64,000 nt of DNA, from the NCBI RefSeq assembly GCF_004217445.1, contig NZ_SHKX01000011.1, forward strand, positions 305,163 to 369,162, in the 5' to 3' direction. The notes under the pieces are model-generated. The model saw nothing but the letters and a program-made list of their open reading frames with translations. It did not search any database and was not told the DNA's origin. The translations under genes and the position numbers were made by a program. Source of the stretch: Fluviicoccus keumensis (GTDB taxonomy: Bacteria > Pseudomonadota > Gammaproteobacteria > Pseudomonadales > Moraxellaceae). This document shows, piece after piece, positions 44,001-51,445 of this stretch; position 1 is the first letter of the stretch, and every line of letters starts with the position of its first letter.

Positions 44001-45686
44001 GCGGAACAGCTGCGACGCATGCAAGGCGAGCTTGAATCTCAGATTATCGCCCAGCACACCACGGAAGGCGGCAAGTATGAAGACTTCGACCCTCTGGAAA
44101 TGGACCAGTATTCCTCGGTGAACCAGCTGTCCAAGTCACTGTACGAATCCGCGTCCGACTTGATGGACATCAAGGGAACCTTGATTGAGAAGGCCCGCGA
44201 TACCGAAACCCTGTTGCTGCAACAGTCTCGATTGAATACTGAATTGCAGGAAGGGCTAATGAGTTCGCGGATGGTTCCGTTCTCCCGTCTGGTGCCCCGC
44301 CTGCAGCGTATTGTTCGCCAGACATCTCAGGAAGTTCATAAGCCTGCCGAGTTGGTGGTCATCAACGCGGAAGGTGAAATGGACAGAACCTTGCTGGAGC
44401 GTCTGGTTGCGCCGCTGGAGCACATGCTTCGTAACGCGGTCGACCATGGCATGGAGTCTCCGGAAGATCGTGCCAAGGCCGGCAAGGAAATGATGGGGCG
44501 CATCACCCTGACGCTTTCGCGTGAGGGTGGGGAAGTCGTTCTGTCGCTTTCGGATGATGGGCGCGGCATCAATACCGATGCTGTCAAGAAGAAGGCCATT
44601 GAACGCGGCCTCCTCAACGCCGATGCCGAAGTCAGCGAACGCGAGCTGCAACAATTCATCTTCCATGCCGGTCTGTCCACCGCGTCGCAAGTCACCCAGG
44701 TGTCCGGCCGCGGTGTTGGCATGGATGTGGTGCAAAGCGAAATCAAGCAGCTGGGCGGTGTTATCAACATCAACTCGGTTCGTGGCCAGGGCTCAACCTT
44801 CACCCTCCGCCTGCCGTTCACCGTGGCCGTTAGCCGTGCGCTGATGGTTCGTATCGGTGAGGATGTCTACGCTATCCCGCTGTCGCAGATTGAAGGTATT
44901 GTGCGCGCCAGCCCGTATGAGCTGGAAACCTACTACGGTCCTGAAGCGCCACCCTTCGAATACGCGAGCGTTTCCTACAAGCTGCATTACTTGGGTGAGT
45001 TTGTGCATGGCGTACGCACGCCATCGCTGTTTGGCCAGACACTCCCGCTGCCGATCCTTCTGGTGCGTGGCGGTGATCAGCGAGTGTCCATCCAGGTGGA
45101 TCAGTTGATTGGCTCACGTGAAATTGTCGTCAAGTCGGTGGGCGCGCAGTTGGCCAGCGTGGCGGGGATCTCCGGCGCCACGATTCTGGGTGACGGCTCG
45201 GTGGTTATCATTCTGGACGTGCTGGCCATGCTGCGCGCCGCCGCGATTTCCAAGCCGCTACAGCAAAAGGCCGATGCCGATGTTGTCGAGGCGGTTGTCG
45301 AGAAGGCTACGCGTACGGTTATGGTCGTCGACGATTCCGTGACGGTGCGCAAGGTAACCTCGCGTCTGCTGGAACGTCACGGATACGAGGTCGTGCTGGC
45401 TAAGGATGGTCTGGATGCAATCACCAAGCTGGAAGATATTCGTCCTGACATCATGCTGCTGGATATCGAAATGCCACGTATGGACGGTTTCGAAGTGGCC
45501 TCTCTGGTGCGACACAATCCGAATCTGGAAGGCCTGCCAATTATCATGATCACCTCTAGAACCGGTGAAAAGCATCGCGAGCGTGCTTTCCAGATCGGTG
45601 TGAATTGCTACATGGGTAAACCGTTCCAGGAGCAACAACTACTCGATACTATTGGTGAACTATTAACGGCTTCCGTACAGAGGTAA
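38097..45686 (+). CDS. chpA: Giant hybrid histidine kinase ChpA (PilL)
   Basis: A 2529-residue protein. ATG 38097 is chosen, with a seven-G ribosome site upstream. Residues 1-~560 are helical and resemble FimL. An acidic linker follows with four [DE][KR]TL[IL].MP-type motifs (Thr590, 621, 643, 734). Five Hpt domains have canonical phospho-His at 850, 1108, 1306, 1595 and 1779; the first two are nearly identical. Then come dimerisation, ATPase (N box near 2112, GRGI near 2155), CheW (about 2245-2375) and receiver domain (Asp2456) modules. It autophosphorylates through the Hpt array and passes phosphate to PilG and PilH, driven by PilJ through PilI and ChpC. The domain plan matches Pseudomonas ChpA. 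Confidence 0.95.
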   Translation: MSNNHNFLALDWVKSEIEETLKQAQQSLEAHVNNESDASQLRFCLAYLHQIYGTLQMVEFHGAAMLAEEMEKLCLALVNGKVKNGKAAYDALVKSMLQLPAYLERLQVSKRDTPFVLLPAINELRLAHDEVPLSEIALFQPDFSRVFSITAQTGATPTADGLKKLRHLFQIGLLGVVRQQNQTESLETLQQALGLLGQVVGQKALQALWQVTQAMVEGLANRSIPLTPAVKLLLGEVEHELRKFASFPQHSPSLEILKNILYYIAKSQGTSPRVAAIRALYRLDDALPSQERLEAEKDKLSGPDKGALKSVIAGLDTELVAIKDAIDDLMYTETPSVHTLEPLLPKLRQMSSTLMVMGWSHLQKIVDEQLLLMSGAIRNDEVAEGTLLHLAAGLLEVESGLQQMLDDSAVGENFRGSGTVADQLSTAQAAVLRESRTALEKSKEVIVEYISSQWDPVRLADLPVLLKTVRGGLAMLDLVRPSQILGKLTDFVEQHLLREAYRPSWSEMDTMADIVSSVEYYLERMANHHQNNDLLEMAEVALEKLGFGLVLAAPAVQLPVRPFKEEKAAREQEIELAERELMDSGDTEKTLLNIPALVLPEDPVEAAAESLPDEAENLDRTLISMPVITDDMLSATVNDPDKTLIAMPVVNVPLLDESTRAMDTALTEVQIPAVRTSSLISEDDSLTDFDSTLTFDAEALLGDMTFTPRKSVEIVHEVVEQAQVAVSDDSQERTLIMPAVDVELLDESASYSDTAMVETITTTTDELAAEVAAVTPEPVEAAVVDEKPAAPVRPVFAEMPVDDHDQDDEIREIFVEEAAEVMETIHEFFPKWAANFDNKNALTEFRRGFHTLKGSGRMVGAKVVGELAWSIENMLNRVIDKTATPNGVMVMLIEKVLDAIPGLIENYTARALPGIHTVPLMDVADRFAKGQSPSTADVDQAVAWSLGHSADVEATVAAAVTEELVTQDLEEESVLSEGPTAETVSEIADTDSEIGSRMDDGQPEVAAEIPEAVIDLDETVRLEVTAPVQEAETEPVVVAEQVPMAAKKPAMLVLNHMPEDDFSQDDEIREIFIEEAEEVLETINEFFPKWAANFENKNALTEFRRGFHTLKGSGRMVGAKVVGELAWSIENMLNRVIDHTTTPNADMSLLIRNVIDVIPVLVQNFQNKEAPALNTGYIMTVADEFAHARHLDAESIKAAFAQARGEADTTEPEAPTEITAAAEPALPAEAVAASENDDLSDAFEELATSLEEVEAPEPEAETADPVLMEIFVSEANTYLDDIQDFLQSVPQGNKVAVTDEVLRALHTLRGSAGMAGVATVSSIAAPMETLFKDFRQQGRLLNQTHRDLLAEAHRLITLSIKSVAEGGKGLVSGDTQLIAMIDQVSRIPATADEDTGEAEVSSNTAGIVAGFMDLGLDHLLDAPWELTGWLAGEDRDEHIETLRNELQQLYPEAVKCGVHPLAELLKALTGLYAYIARDAATVLADESLLEILGNAHDEVINIFDTLAACQTVASATDLVRRINDWSGAAAEPAAVTAAQPVAAVVEIDNGADPELLSIFLEEGEEVLQAADDEFRNWLSDPENKQALRVLQRHLHTLKGGARMAVVASLGDLAHELEFLYEGLVDGRYNYSPALADLCQRCHDRIANQLSDLQAKGQCEFARDLVDVINQYRRTPVDTVILDFFSLAAGGSTSKALDATPAAVAVSVPAAAVPVVPVSVAPASDAGQPDDVTSGFDEEMLEIFLEEAQEIVDETNQKLADWKVSPAETEPVKILQRGLHTLKGGARMAGVTALGDLAHEMENLYEGVCLNRYQGTPAVFSVLQRCHDRIAEAVEMLKKDGKCPGVSDLVAQLKSYLSNPAAFSDDVQQPARKVAPQPALAPVPSAAPSLPESVAMVFPEETGMPSMMGNFRNLKAQQTAQEMIRVSSELMEKLINLAGEGSIIRSRVEMGVHGFAQTVEEMGATVQRLAEQLRRMQGELESQIIAQHTTEGGKYEDFDPLEMDQYSSVNQLSKSLYESASDLMDIKGTLIEKARDTETLLLQQSRLNTELQEGLMSSRMVPFSRLVPRLQRIVRQTSQEVHKPAELVVINAEGEMDRTLLERLVAPLEHMLRNAVDHGMESPEDRAKAGKEMMGRITLTLSREGGEVVLSLSDDGRGINTDAVKKKAIERGLLNADAEVSERELQQFIFHAGLSTASQVTQVSGRGVGMDVVQSEIKQLGGVININSVRGQGSTFTLRLPFTVAVSRALMVRIGEDVYAIPLSQIEGIVRASPYELETYYGPEAPPFEYASVSYKLHYLGEFVHGVRTPSLFGQTLPLPILLVRGGDQRVSIQVDQLIGSREIVVKSVGAQLASVAGISGATILGDGSVVIILDVLAMLRAAAISKPLQQKADADVVEAVVEKATRTVMVVDDSVTVRKVTSRLLERHGYEVVLAKDGLDAITKLEDIRPDIMLLDIEMPRMDGFEVASLVRHNPNLEGLPIIMITSRTGEKHRERAFQIGVNCYMGKPFQEQQLLDTIGELLTASVQR

Positions 45687-45691
45687 TCACC

Positions 45692-46714
45692 ATGGACTCC
45701 GGCCGTAATCCGCGTGTGGCAATTATTTCGGATTCGAGTTTGCAGCGGTTGGCGCTGGCTCACGCGGTGAAGGGACATGGTTATGAGCTGGTAATGAATG
45801 TCCCGCCGGAGCGGCTTGACGCGAAAACGCTGGCTCAGGTTGTTCCGGACGTATGGCTTGTTGACATGCAGGAAGAAGATGATGACCTTCTTGACAAACT
45901 ATTGTCCCAGGAGGCTCCGATTCTTTTTGGTGTGGAGACGGCCCCGGTTCAGGGGACCCGTGCCTACCCGCGTTGGGAGCGCCGCGTATTCATCAAATTG
46001 CATGAGGTCATTGGCCAGCCCGTTATCAGTGAGAATCTGGATACGCTGGAAAAGGGAACCGTAAAGCAGATCAAGGCGCCGGTTCGGCTAACCTTGCCTG
46101 CTGAGATTCTGCAGCGCAAACAGTCAAACAAGCTGGAGTTTGTCTGTGTCCTTGCCGCATCATTGGGTGGTCCTGCCGCCGTCAAGGAATTCCTTGATTA
46201 TTTGCCGGGGGGACTGCCAGTTGCATTCTTGCTTGCCCAGCATATTGATGTGCGCATGCAGGAGTCGCTGACCCGTGTTCTGGTACGTCATAATCATATT
46301 CCTTGCCGGATGGCCGGGCATGGTGAAGCGTTGAAGCACGGGGAGCTTTTGATTGCCCCTGTTGAGTCCGAAATTGATTTCAGTGCGGACGGCCAAGTGA
46401 TTTCCCGAGACATGCCTTGGGATGGTCCGTACTCACCGTCTATCGACCAGGTGCTGGCAAATATCAGTCGCCGCTTTGGAAAGCGCTCCATTGCCATTAT
46501 TTTCAGTGGTATGGGGGGAGATGGCTCCATCAGCGGTCCCATGATGGTTGATGCCGGCGGTATTATCTGGGCTCAGGACTCAGAATCGTGCGCCTGCTCC
46601 AGCCAGCCGGACTCGATGCGCGCCACCGGGTGCGTGACCTTTAGCGGCAAGCCGCTGGAGCTTGCCCAAAAGTTGGTTAATTATATTAATACAGGTTTGC
46701 ATACCGCCGCCTGA
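45692..46714 (+). CDS. chpB: CheB-type methylesterase ChpB
   Basis: A 340-residue protein. The N-terminal ~110 residues look like a degenerate receiver domain (Asp in WLVDMQEEDDD, no clear TKP). The C-terminal esterase domain has the nucleophile motif AASLGGP, a His in AQHID and the Asp in FSGMGGDG, so the triad Ser-His-Asp is complete. It removes methyl groups from PilJ. Five bases separate it from chpA. Confidence 0.9.
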   Translation: MDSGRNPRVAIISDSSLQRLALAHAVKGHGYELVMNVPPERLDAKTLAQVVPDVWLVDMQEEDDDLLDKLLSQEAPILFGVETAPVQGTRAYPRWERRVFIKLHEVIGQPVISENLDTLEKGTVKQIKAPVRLTLPAEILQRKQSNKLEFVCVLAASLGGPAAVKEFLDYLPGGLPVAFLLAQHIDVRMQESLTRVLVRHNHIPCRMAGHGEALKHGELLIAPVESEIDFSADGQVISRDMPWDGPYSPSIDQVLANISRRFGKRSIAIIFSGMGGDGSISGPMMVDAGGIIWAQDSESCACSSQPDSMRATGCVTFSGKPLELAQKLVNYINTGLHTAA

Positions 46715-46724
46715 GGGAACTGCT

Positions 46725-47210
46725 ATGTCACAACTGGGGACCTTGTCGCAAACGACCTTGCTTAGCGCCACCACAGGTAGCTTGCCAGGCTATTTGCTGC
46801 CTGTCTGGCAGAAAATGTTGATGGTGCCGTCCACGACGGTGCTGGATTTCGTGCCCGCGAATCACCTGACGCCAATCAAGAAGAAGAAGGACGGTTACCT
46901 CGGGACGGTGGAGTGGCAAGAGAAATCCATTCCGGTATTTTCCTTTGAAACCCTGAATAAGGGTTCCAAGGTTCCGGAGCCCCAGACCATTGCCATTTTT
47001 CACGCTATCAGTATTGGCGACAAGGTGGCGGAATATGGCATAGCCCTGCAGGCAGCCGCCGAGCAAATCAAGATCAAGATTTCTGAACTTGAAGATATCG
47101 AGAAGGCCCAGGTTGGACCCATGGAGTTCATGCAGGTGCGATTCCGTGAGGATCTGGCTTACATCCCTGATCTGGACGCACTTGAGGCGCGGATATTGTC
47201 TCTGGTTTGA
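46725..47210 (+). CDS. chpC: CheW-like adaptor ChpC
   Basis: A 161-residue CheW-related protein (GYLLPVWQKMLMVPSTTVLDFV, GTVEWQEKSIPVFSFETLN). In Pseudomonas ChpC links a second input to the Chp kinase. The start at 46725 has GAGGGA upstream; the frame's earlier ATG lies inside chpB. It ends the Pil-Chp cluster before a strong terminator. Confidence 0.85.
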   Translation: MSQLGTLSQTTLLSATTGSLPGYLLPVWQKMLMVPSTTVLDFVPANHLTPIKKKKDGYLGTVEWQEKSIPVFSFETLNKGSKVPEPQTIAIFHAISIGDKVAEYGIALQAAAEQIKIKISELEDIEKAQVGPMEFMQVRFREDLAYIPDLDALEARILSLV

Positions 47211-47225
47211 GTATTGCGCAGAAAT

Positions 47226-47255
47226 AAAAAGAGCCGGTTTTAACCGGCTCTTTTT
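47226..47255. terminator. Bidirectional Rho-independent terminator (chpC / rimO)
   Basis: AAAAA, stem GAGCCGG / CCGGCTC with extra AT pairs, then TTTTT. It lies between the convergent chpC and rimO genes. Confidence 0.9.
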
Positions 47256-47266
47256 ATTTGGATTGC

Positions 47267-48592
47267 TTAAAGTTCGGCGTACAGATCGTACTCGTCGGCA
47301 TCGACAATGGTGACAGTGGCGAAGTCGCCAATTTTCAGTGCGGCGGCGCCGTCACCTTCAATGAACACGTTCCCATCAATTTCGGGGGCATCCGCCATGG
47401 AGCGGGCAATGGCTACGCCGGCTTCCAGATCGATGTCATCGATCAGGACCTGCATCCGTTGGCCAATACGCAATTGCAGCCGGGTTGCGGATATCTCCTG
47501 CTGAACGGCCATGAAGCGCTGCCACCGTTCTTCCTTGATCTCCTCAGGAACCGGGTCGGGGAGTTCGTTGGCCTTGGCGCCTTCAACCGGCGAATACTTG
47601 AAGCAGCCAACCCGATCGAGTTGGGCCTCCTTCAACCAGTCCAGCAACATCTGGAAATCCGCTTCGGTTTCACCAGGGAAACCAACGATGAAGCTCGAGC
47701 GCAGTACCAGTGACGGGCATGCCTCACGCCACTTCTTGATGCGGGCCAGCGTATTCTCGCTATGGGCCGGGCGCTTCATGCGCTTCAACACTTCAGGGCT
47801 GGCGTGCTGGAAGGGAATATCGAGATAAGGCAGGATTTTTCCCTGAGCCATCAGGGGAATGATGTCGTCTACGTGAGGGTAGGGGTAAACGTAATGCAGG
47901 CGAACCCAAACGCCCAGCTCTCCCAGAGCCTCGCACAATTCAAACATGCGGGTCTTTAACGGCCGGCCGTTCCAGAAGTCCAGCTTGTATTTCAGATCGA
48001 CGCCGTAGGCTGATGTGTCCTGAGAGATCACCAGCAGTTCACGAACACCGGCCTTCACCAGGTTTTCAGCCTCATTCATGACCGAACCGATCGGTCGTGA
48101 AACCAGATCGCCGCGCATGGAAGGAATGATGCAGAACGTGCAGCGATGGTTGCAGCCTTCGGAAATCTTCAGGTATGCATAATGACGCGGGGTCAGTTTC
48201 AGGCCTTGCGGCGGCATCAGATCGACGTAAGGGTCGTGCTGCGGCGGCAGGTATTGATGCACCGCCGTCATGACTTCTTCATAGGCATGGGGGCCGGTCA
48301 CTTTCAGCACGCTCGGGTGTGCCTCACGAATCTGGGATTCCTTGACGCCCAAGCAGCCGGTGACAATGACCTTGCCGTTTTCCTTGACGGCCTCGCCAAT
48401 GGCGTCCAGGGACTCTTGAACGGCGGAGTCAATGAAGCCGCAGGTGTTGACCACAACGATGTCGGCGCCATCGTAATCCGGGGAAATGGTATATCCCTCG
48501 GAGCGCAGTTGCGTCAGGATTCGTTCGGAGTCGACCAGGTTCTTGGGGCATCCCAGGGAGACAAACCCGACTTTAGGCTGTTGTTGCGACAT
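47267..48592 (-). CDS. rimO: Ribosomal protein S12 methylthiotransferase RimO
   Basis: A 441-residue radical-SAM enzyme. The N-terminal MTTase domain has GFVSLGCPKNLVDSE and VVNTCGFID. The radical-SAM cluster motif is CNHRCTFC, and a TRAM domain closes the protein. It adds a methylthio group to an Asp of S12. The start at 48592 has GAGG upstream; the longer frame overlaps the promoter region of ntrB. Confidence 0.95.
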   Translation of the reverse strand: MSQQQPKVGFVSLGCPKNLVDSERILTQLRSEGYTISPDYDGADIVVVNTCGFIDSAVQESLDAIGEAVKENGKVIVTGCLGVKESQIREAHPSVLKVTGPHAYEEVMTAVHQYLPPQHDPYVDLMPPQGLKLTPRHYAYLKISEGCNHRCTFCIIPSMRGDLVSRPIGSVMNEAENLVKAGVRELLVISQDTSAYGVDLKYKLDFWNGRPLKTRMFELCEALGELGVWVRLHYVYPYPHVDDIIPLMAQGKILPYLDIPFQHASPEVLKRMKRPAHSENTLARIKKWREACPSLVLRSSFIVGFPGETEADFQMLLDWLKEAQLDRVGCFKYSPVEGAKANELPDPVPEEIKEERWQRFMAVQQEISATRLQLRIGQRMQVLIDDIDLEAGVAIARSMADAPEIDGNVFIEGDGAAALKIGDFATVTIVDADEYDLYAEL

Positions 48593-48739
48593 CTGGACCT
48601 CGGAGGCGACGCGGAAAAGGCGCGGCGATTGTACTCGGTCACGGTAGAGGACGGCCAGCATTAAGCGGAATTATCCTACGGCCATGCTCGGGAATGGTAT
48701 CAGATGGCCCGCCGATAGGGGTGGTGGCGCGCTCTAAAA

Positions 48740-48755
48740 TGGTGCGTAATTTGCT
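48740..48755 (+). promoter_or_regulatory. Candidate sigma-54 promoter, distal
   Basis: TGGTGCGTAATTTGCT has GG and GC exactly 10 bases apart and keeps TTGCT of the -24/-12 consensus (TGGCACG-N4-TTGCW). It is 91 bp upstream of a near-identical sequence. Confidence 0.45.
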
Positions 48756-48830
48756 GGCTAAAGCAGCTGAAGCGTATATCCTGAATCATATTGGTGCATA
48801 AACTTCACGTGTTTCGTGAATAGTCAAAAC

Positions 48831-48846
48831 TGGTGCGCATTTTGCA
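48831..48846 (+). promoter_or_regulatory. Candidate sigma-54 promoter of ntrBC, proximal
   Basis: TGGTGCGCATTTTGCA has GG-N10-GC spacing and a full TTGCA at -12. Transcription would start about 40 bases before GTG 48898. Autoregulation of ntrBC from a sigma-54 promoter by NtrC is well known in enteric glnA-ntrBC. Confidence 0.55.
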
Positions 48847-48897
48847 GTAGCTGGTGCAGGCCATCCCCATTTTCAGGCAAAACCAGGACTCCTCCTC

Positions 48898-49989
48898 GTG
48901 GCATACAACGAAGTTTACAAACAAATCCTGGATCACTTGAGTACTGCGGTCGTGATGATGAACGATCGCCTTGAGGTGACCTATTTGAATCCGGCGGCTG
49001 AAATGCTGCTGGCGATCAGCCGCAACCGTGCGGTTGGTCACCACCTGCGTGAAGTATTCTTTGATGTGAGCGGTGAGGACGCGATTGCCGTCATTAACGA
49101 AACGCTGCGAACTGCCCATCCCTTTACCAAGCGGGAGGCGCATCTGCGGGTGGGTATCCACGAAGTAAGTGTGGATTACACCGTGGCCGCCTTGCTGTCG
49201 CCAGGACAGTCGCCATCCGTACTGATCGAACTGCAACAGATAGACCGCCTGCTGCGCATTTCCCGGGAAGAAGCCATTCTGGCCAATCATCAGGCAACGC
49301 GCCAACTGGTGCGCGGTGTGGCGCACGAAATAAAGAACCCCTTGGGTGGGATCCGCGGCGCGGCGCAACTTCTGGGCAAGGCCTTGCCGGACAGCAACTT
49401 GACAGAATACACCCAGATCATCATCGACGAGGCGGATCGCCTGCGCAATCTGGCGGACCGCATGCTGGGGCCGCGCAAGCTCCCGGACCTGCAGCCGGTC
49501 AATATTCACGAGTGCCTGGAGCGAATCCGCTCCCTGGTGCTGGTGGAGGCCGAGGGCGAGGTCAACATTGTCCGCGACTATGATTTGTCCTTGCCCGAAT
49601 TGCATGCGGATCCGGATCAGTTGATCCAGGCGATCCTGAACATTACCGGTAATGCCTTGCAGGCATTGCGGGAGAATCCGGCCCAGAAGCTGCCGCCGAT
49701 GATTACCCTGCGGACCCGGGCGCAGCGCCAGTTCACCATCGGCGCTATCCGGCACCGCATAGTCATGCGCATCGACATTATCGACAACGGTCCGGGCATT
49801 CCGTCCGGGCTGGTGGAGCGCATCTTTTATCCCATGGTCAGTGGGCGCGCGAGCGGCACCGGGCTTGGGCTGTCGATCGCTCAGGACATCATTCACCAAT
49901 ATCACGGCCTGATCGAATGTGATTCGCAACCGGGCCAAACCGTTTTCAGTATTTACTTGCCTTTGGAGAATGGCCATGACGGCAGATGA
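48898..49989 (+). CDS. glnL: Nitrogen regulation sensor kinase NtrB
   Basis: A 363-residue soluble kinase with GTG start. An N-terminal PAS domain (about 5-110) is followed by phospho-His143 in AHEIKNPLGG, then the ATPase domain with N box, DNGPGIP and GTGLGLSIA. NtrB phosphorylates NtrC when nitrogen is scarce and is switched to phosphatase by PII. It overlaps ntrC by 14 bp. Confidence 0.95.
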   Translation: MAYNEVYKQILDHLSTAVVMMNDRLEVTYLNPAAEMLLAISRNRAVGHHLREVFFDVSGEDAIAVINETLRTAHPFTKREAHLRVGIHEVSVDYTVAALLSPGQSPSVLIELQQIDRLLRISREEAILANHQATRQLVRGVAHEIKNPLGGIRGAAQLLGKALPDSNLTEYTQIIIDEADRLRNLADRMLGPRKLPDLQPVNIHECLERIRSLVLVEAEGEVNIVRDYDLSLPELHADPDQLIQAILNITGNALQALRENPAQKLPPMITLRTRAQRQFTIGAIRHRIVMRIDIIDNGPGIPSGLVERIFYPMVSGRASGTGLGLSIAQDIIHQYHGLIECDSQPGQTVFSIYLPLENGHDGR

Positions 49990-51409
49990 CAAGGTCTGGA
50001 TCGTTGACGACGATCGTTCCATCCGCTGGGTGCTGGAGAAAGCCCTGATGCAGGAGGGCTTCCAGGCCACGGCGTTCGAAGACGCCAACCACTTGTTATC
50101 CCGCCTGTCCCGGGAAACCCCGCATGCCATTGTGACGGATATTCGTATGCCCGGCATTGACGGCCTGACCCTGCTGGCGAAGATCCGCATGGAGCATCCG
50201 GATATTCCGGTGATCGTGATGACTGCCCATTCGGATCTGGATTCGGCGGTTTCTTCCTATCAGGGAGGGGCTTTCGAATACCTGCCGAAGCCTTTCGATG
50301 TGGATGAGGCCATCAGCCTGGTGAAGCGGGCGGTGGCGCATCATCACGAGCAGCATCAGGGTGCGCTGCCGGCCTCAACGCCGGCCAAAAGTGTCGATAT
50401 CATTGGCGAGTCGCCGGCCATGCAGGAGGTCTTTCGGGCCATCGGCCGGTTATCGCAGTCGCATATTACCGTTCTGATCAACGGCGAGTCCGGCACCGGC
50501 AAGGAGTTGGTGGCCCACGCCCTGCACCGGCATTCCCCGCGCAGCAGCCGACCGTTCATTGCGCTGAACATGGCGGCCATTCCCAAGGATTTGATGGAGT
50601 CGGAACTGTTCGGACACGAGAAGGGGGCCTTCACCGGCGCCACGGCCCTGCGGCAGGGGCGTTTTGAGCAGTCCAATCACGGTACGCTGTTCCTGGACGA
50701 AATCGGGGACATGCCGCTGGATACCCAGACCCGGCTGCTGCGGGTTCTGGCCGACGGCGAATTTTATCGCGTCGGCGGCCACGTGCCGGTCAAGGTTGAT
50801 GTCCGTATTATCGCGGCCACGCACCAGAATCTGGAGCGGCTGGTGGCCGAAGGCAAATTCCGCGAGGACTTGTACCATCGTCTGAACGTCATCCGGATTC
50901 ATATTCCGCGCTTGCGGGACCGGCGCGAGGACATCGGCATGCTGGCCCAGCATTTCCTGGCCAGAGCCGCGCGCGAATTGAATGTCGAGACCAAGATGCT
51001 GCGTCCGGAAACCGCAGCCTTCATGCAGCAACTGCCTTGGCCCGGTAATGTACGGCAACTGGAAAATACCTGTCGGTGGCTGACAGTGATGGCGTCGGGA
51101 CGAGAGATCCTGACGGCTGATCTGCCGCCCGAACTGCAACAGGTGACATCGCATGAAGTGGTGCGTCCGGTGCAGACTTGGGAACAGGCTTTGGCGGAGT
51201 GGGCGCGCAAGTCGTTGGCATCCGGCAGTCGTGAGTTGCTGAATACCGCGTTACCCGCATTTGAGCGGGTCATGATCTCGGCAGCGCTGAACCATACCGG
51301 CGGCCGGCGTCGGGATGCGGCCGATGTGCTGGGTTGGGGGCGCAACACCCTGACCCGCAAGATCAAGGAGTTGCGCATGGAAGTGGAAGGGGAGGACGAA
51401 GACGAGTAA
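49976..51409 (+). CDS. glnG: Nitrogen regulation response regulator NtrC
   Basis: A 477-residue sigma-54 activator. The receiver domain has Asp55 in VTDIRMPGIDG. The AAA+ domain has Walker A GESGTGKE (about 165-172), the sigma-54 contact loop GAFTGA and FLDEIGDM. The C-terminal Fis-type helix-turn-helix includes RRRDAADVLGWGRNTLTRKI. ATG 49976 is preceded by GGAGA. It activates genes for nitrogen assimilation. Confidence 0.96.
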   Translation: MTADDKVWIVDDDRSIRWVLEKALMQEGFQATAFEDANHLLSRLSRETPHAIVTDIRMPGIDGLTLLAKIRMEHPDIPVIVMTAHSDLDSAVSSYQGGAFEYLPKPFDVDEAISLVKRAVAHHHEQHQGALPASTPAKSVDIIGESPAMQEVFRAIGRLSQSHITVLINGESGTGKELVAHALHRHSPRSSRPFIALNMAAIPKDLMESELFGHEKGAFTGATALRQGRFEQSNHGTLFLDEIGDMPLDTQTRLLRVLADGEFYRVGGHVPVKVDVRIIAATHQNLERLVAEGKFREDLYHRLNVIRIHIPRLRDRREDIGMLAQHFLARAARELNVETKMLRPETAAFMQQLPWPGNVRQLENTCRWLTVMASGREILTADLPPELQQVTSHEVVRPVQTWEQALAEWARKSLASGSRELLNTALPAFERVMISAALNHTGGRRRDAADVLGWGRNTLTRKIKELRMEVEGEDEDE

Positions 51410-51412
51410 ACG

Positions 51413-51445
51413 GCCGGAGGCGTTACCGTTTCGCCCTCCGGTCTT
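51413..51445. terminator. Hairpin between convergent ntrC and the outer-membrane protein gene
   Basis: CCGGAGGCG pairs with CGCCCTCCGG with one bulge, followed by a short TCTTT. It can serve both strands. Confidence 0.55.

Larger units (their letters stand above)
48593..48897. other. Intergenic region between rimO and ntrB
   Basis: Besides two sigma-54-type promoter sequences (listed separately), this 305-bp spacer has an inverted repeat TTCACG-N5-CGTGAA at 48804-48820 and several GGTGCA or GGTGC strings that resemble half sites for NtrC. TGCA...GGTGCA at 48843-48858 overlaps the downstream promoter. No gene is seen. Confidence 0.5.

Noticed and set aside
48805..50190. 461-codon minus-strand frame opposite ntrB
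   Set aside because: Covers the promoter region and ntrB in antisense; no domain recognised.
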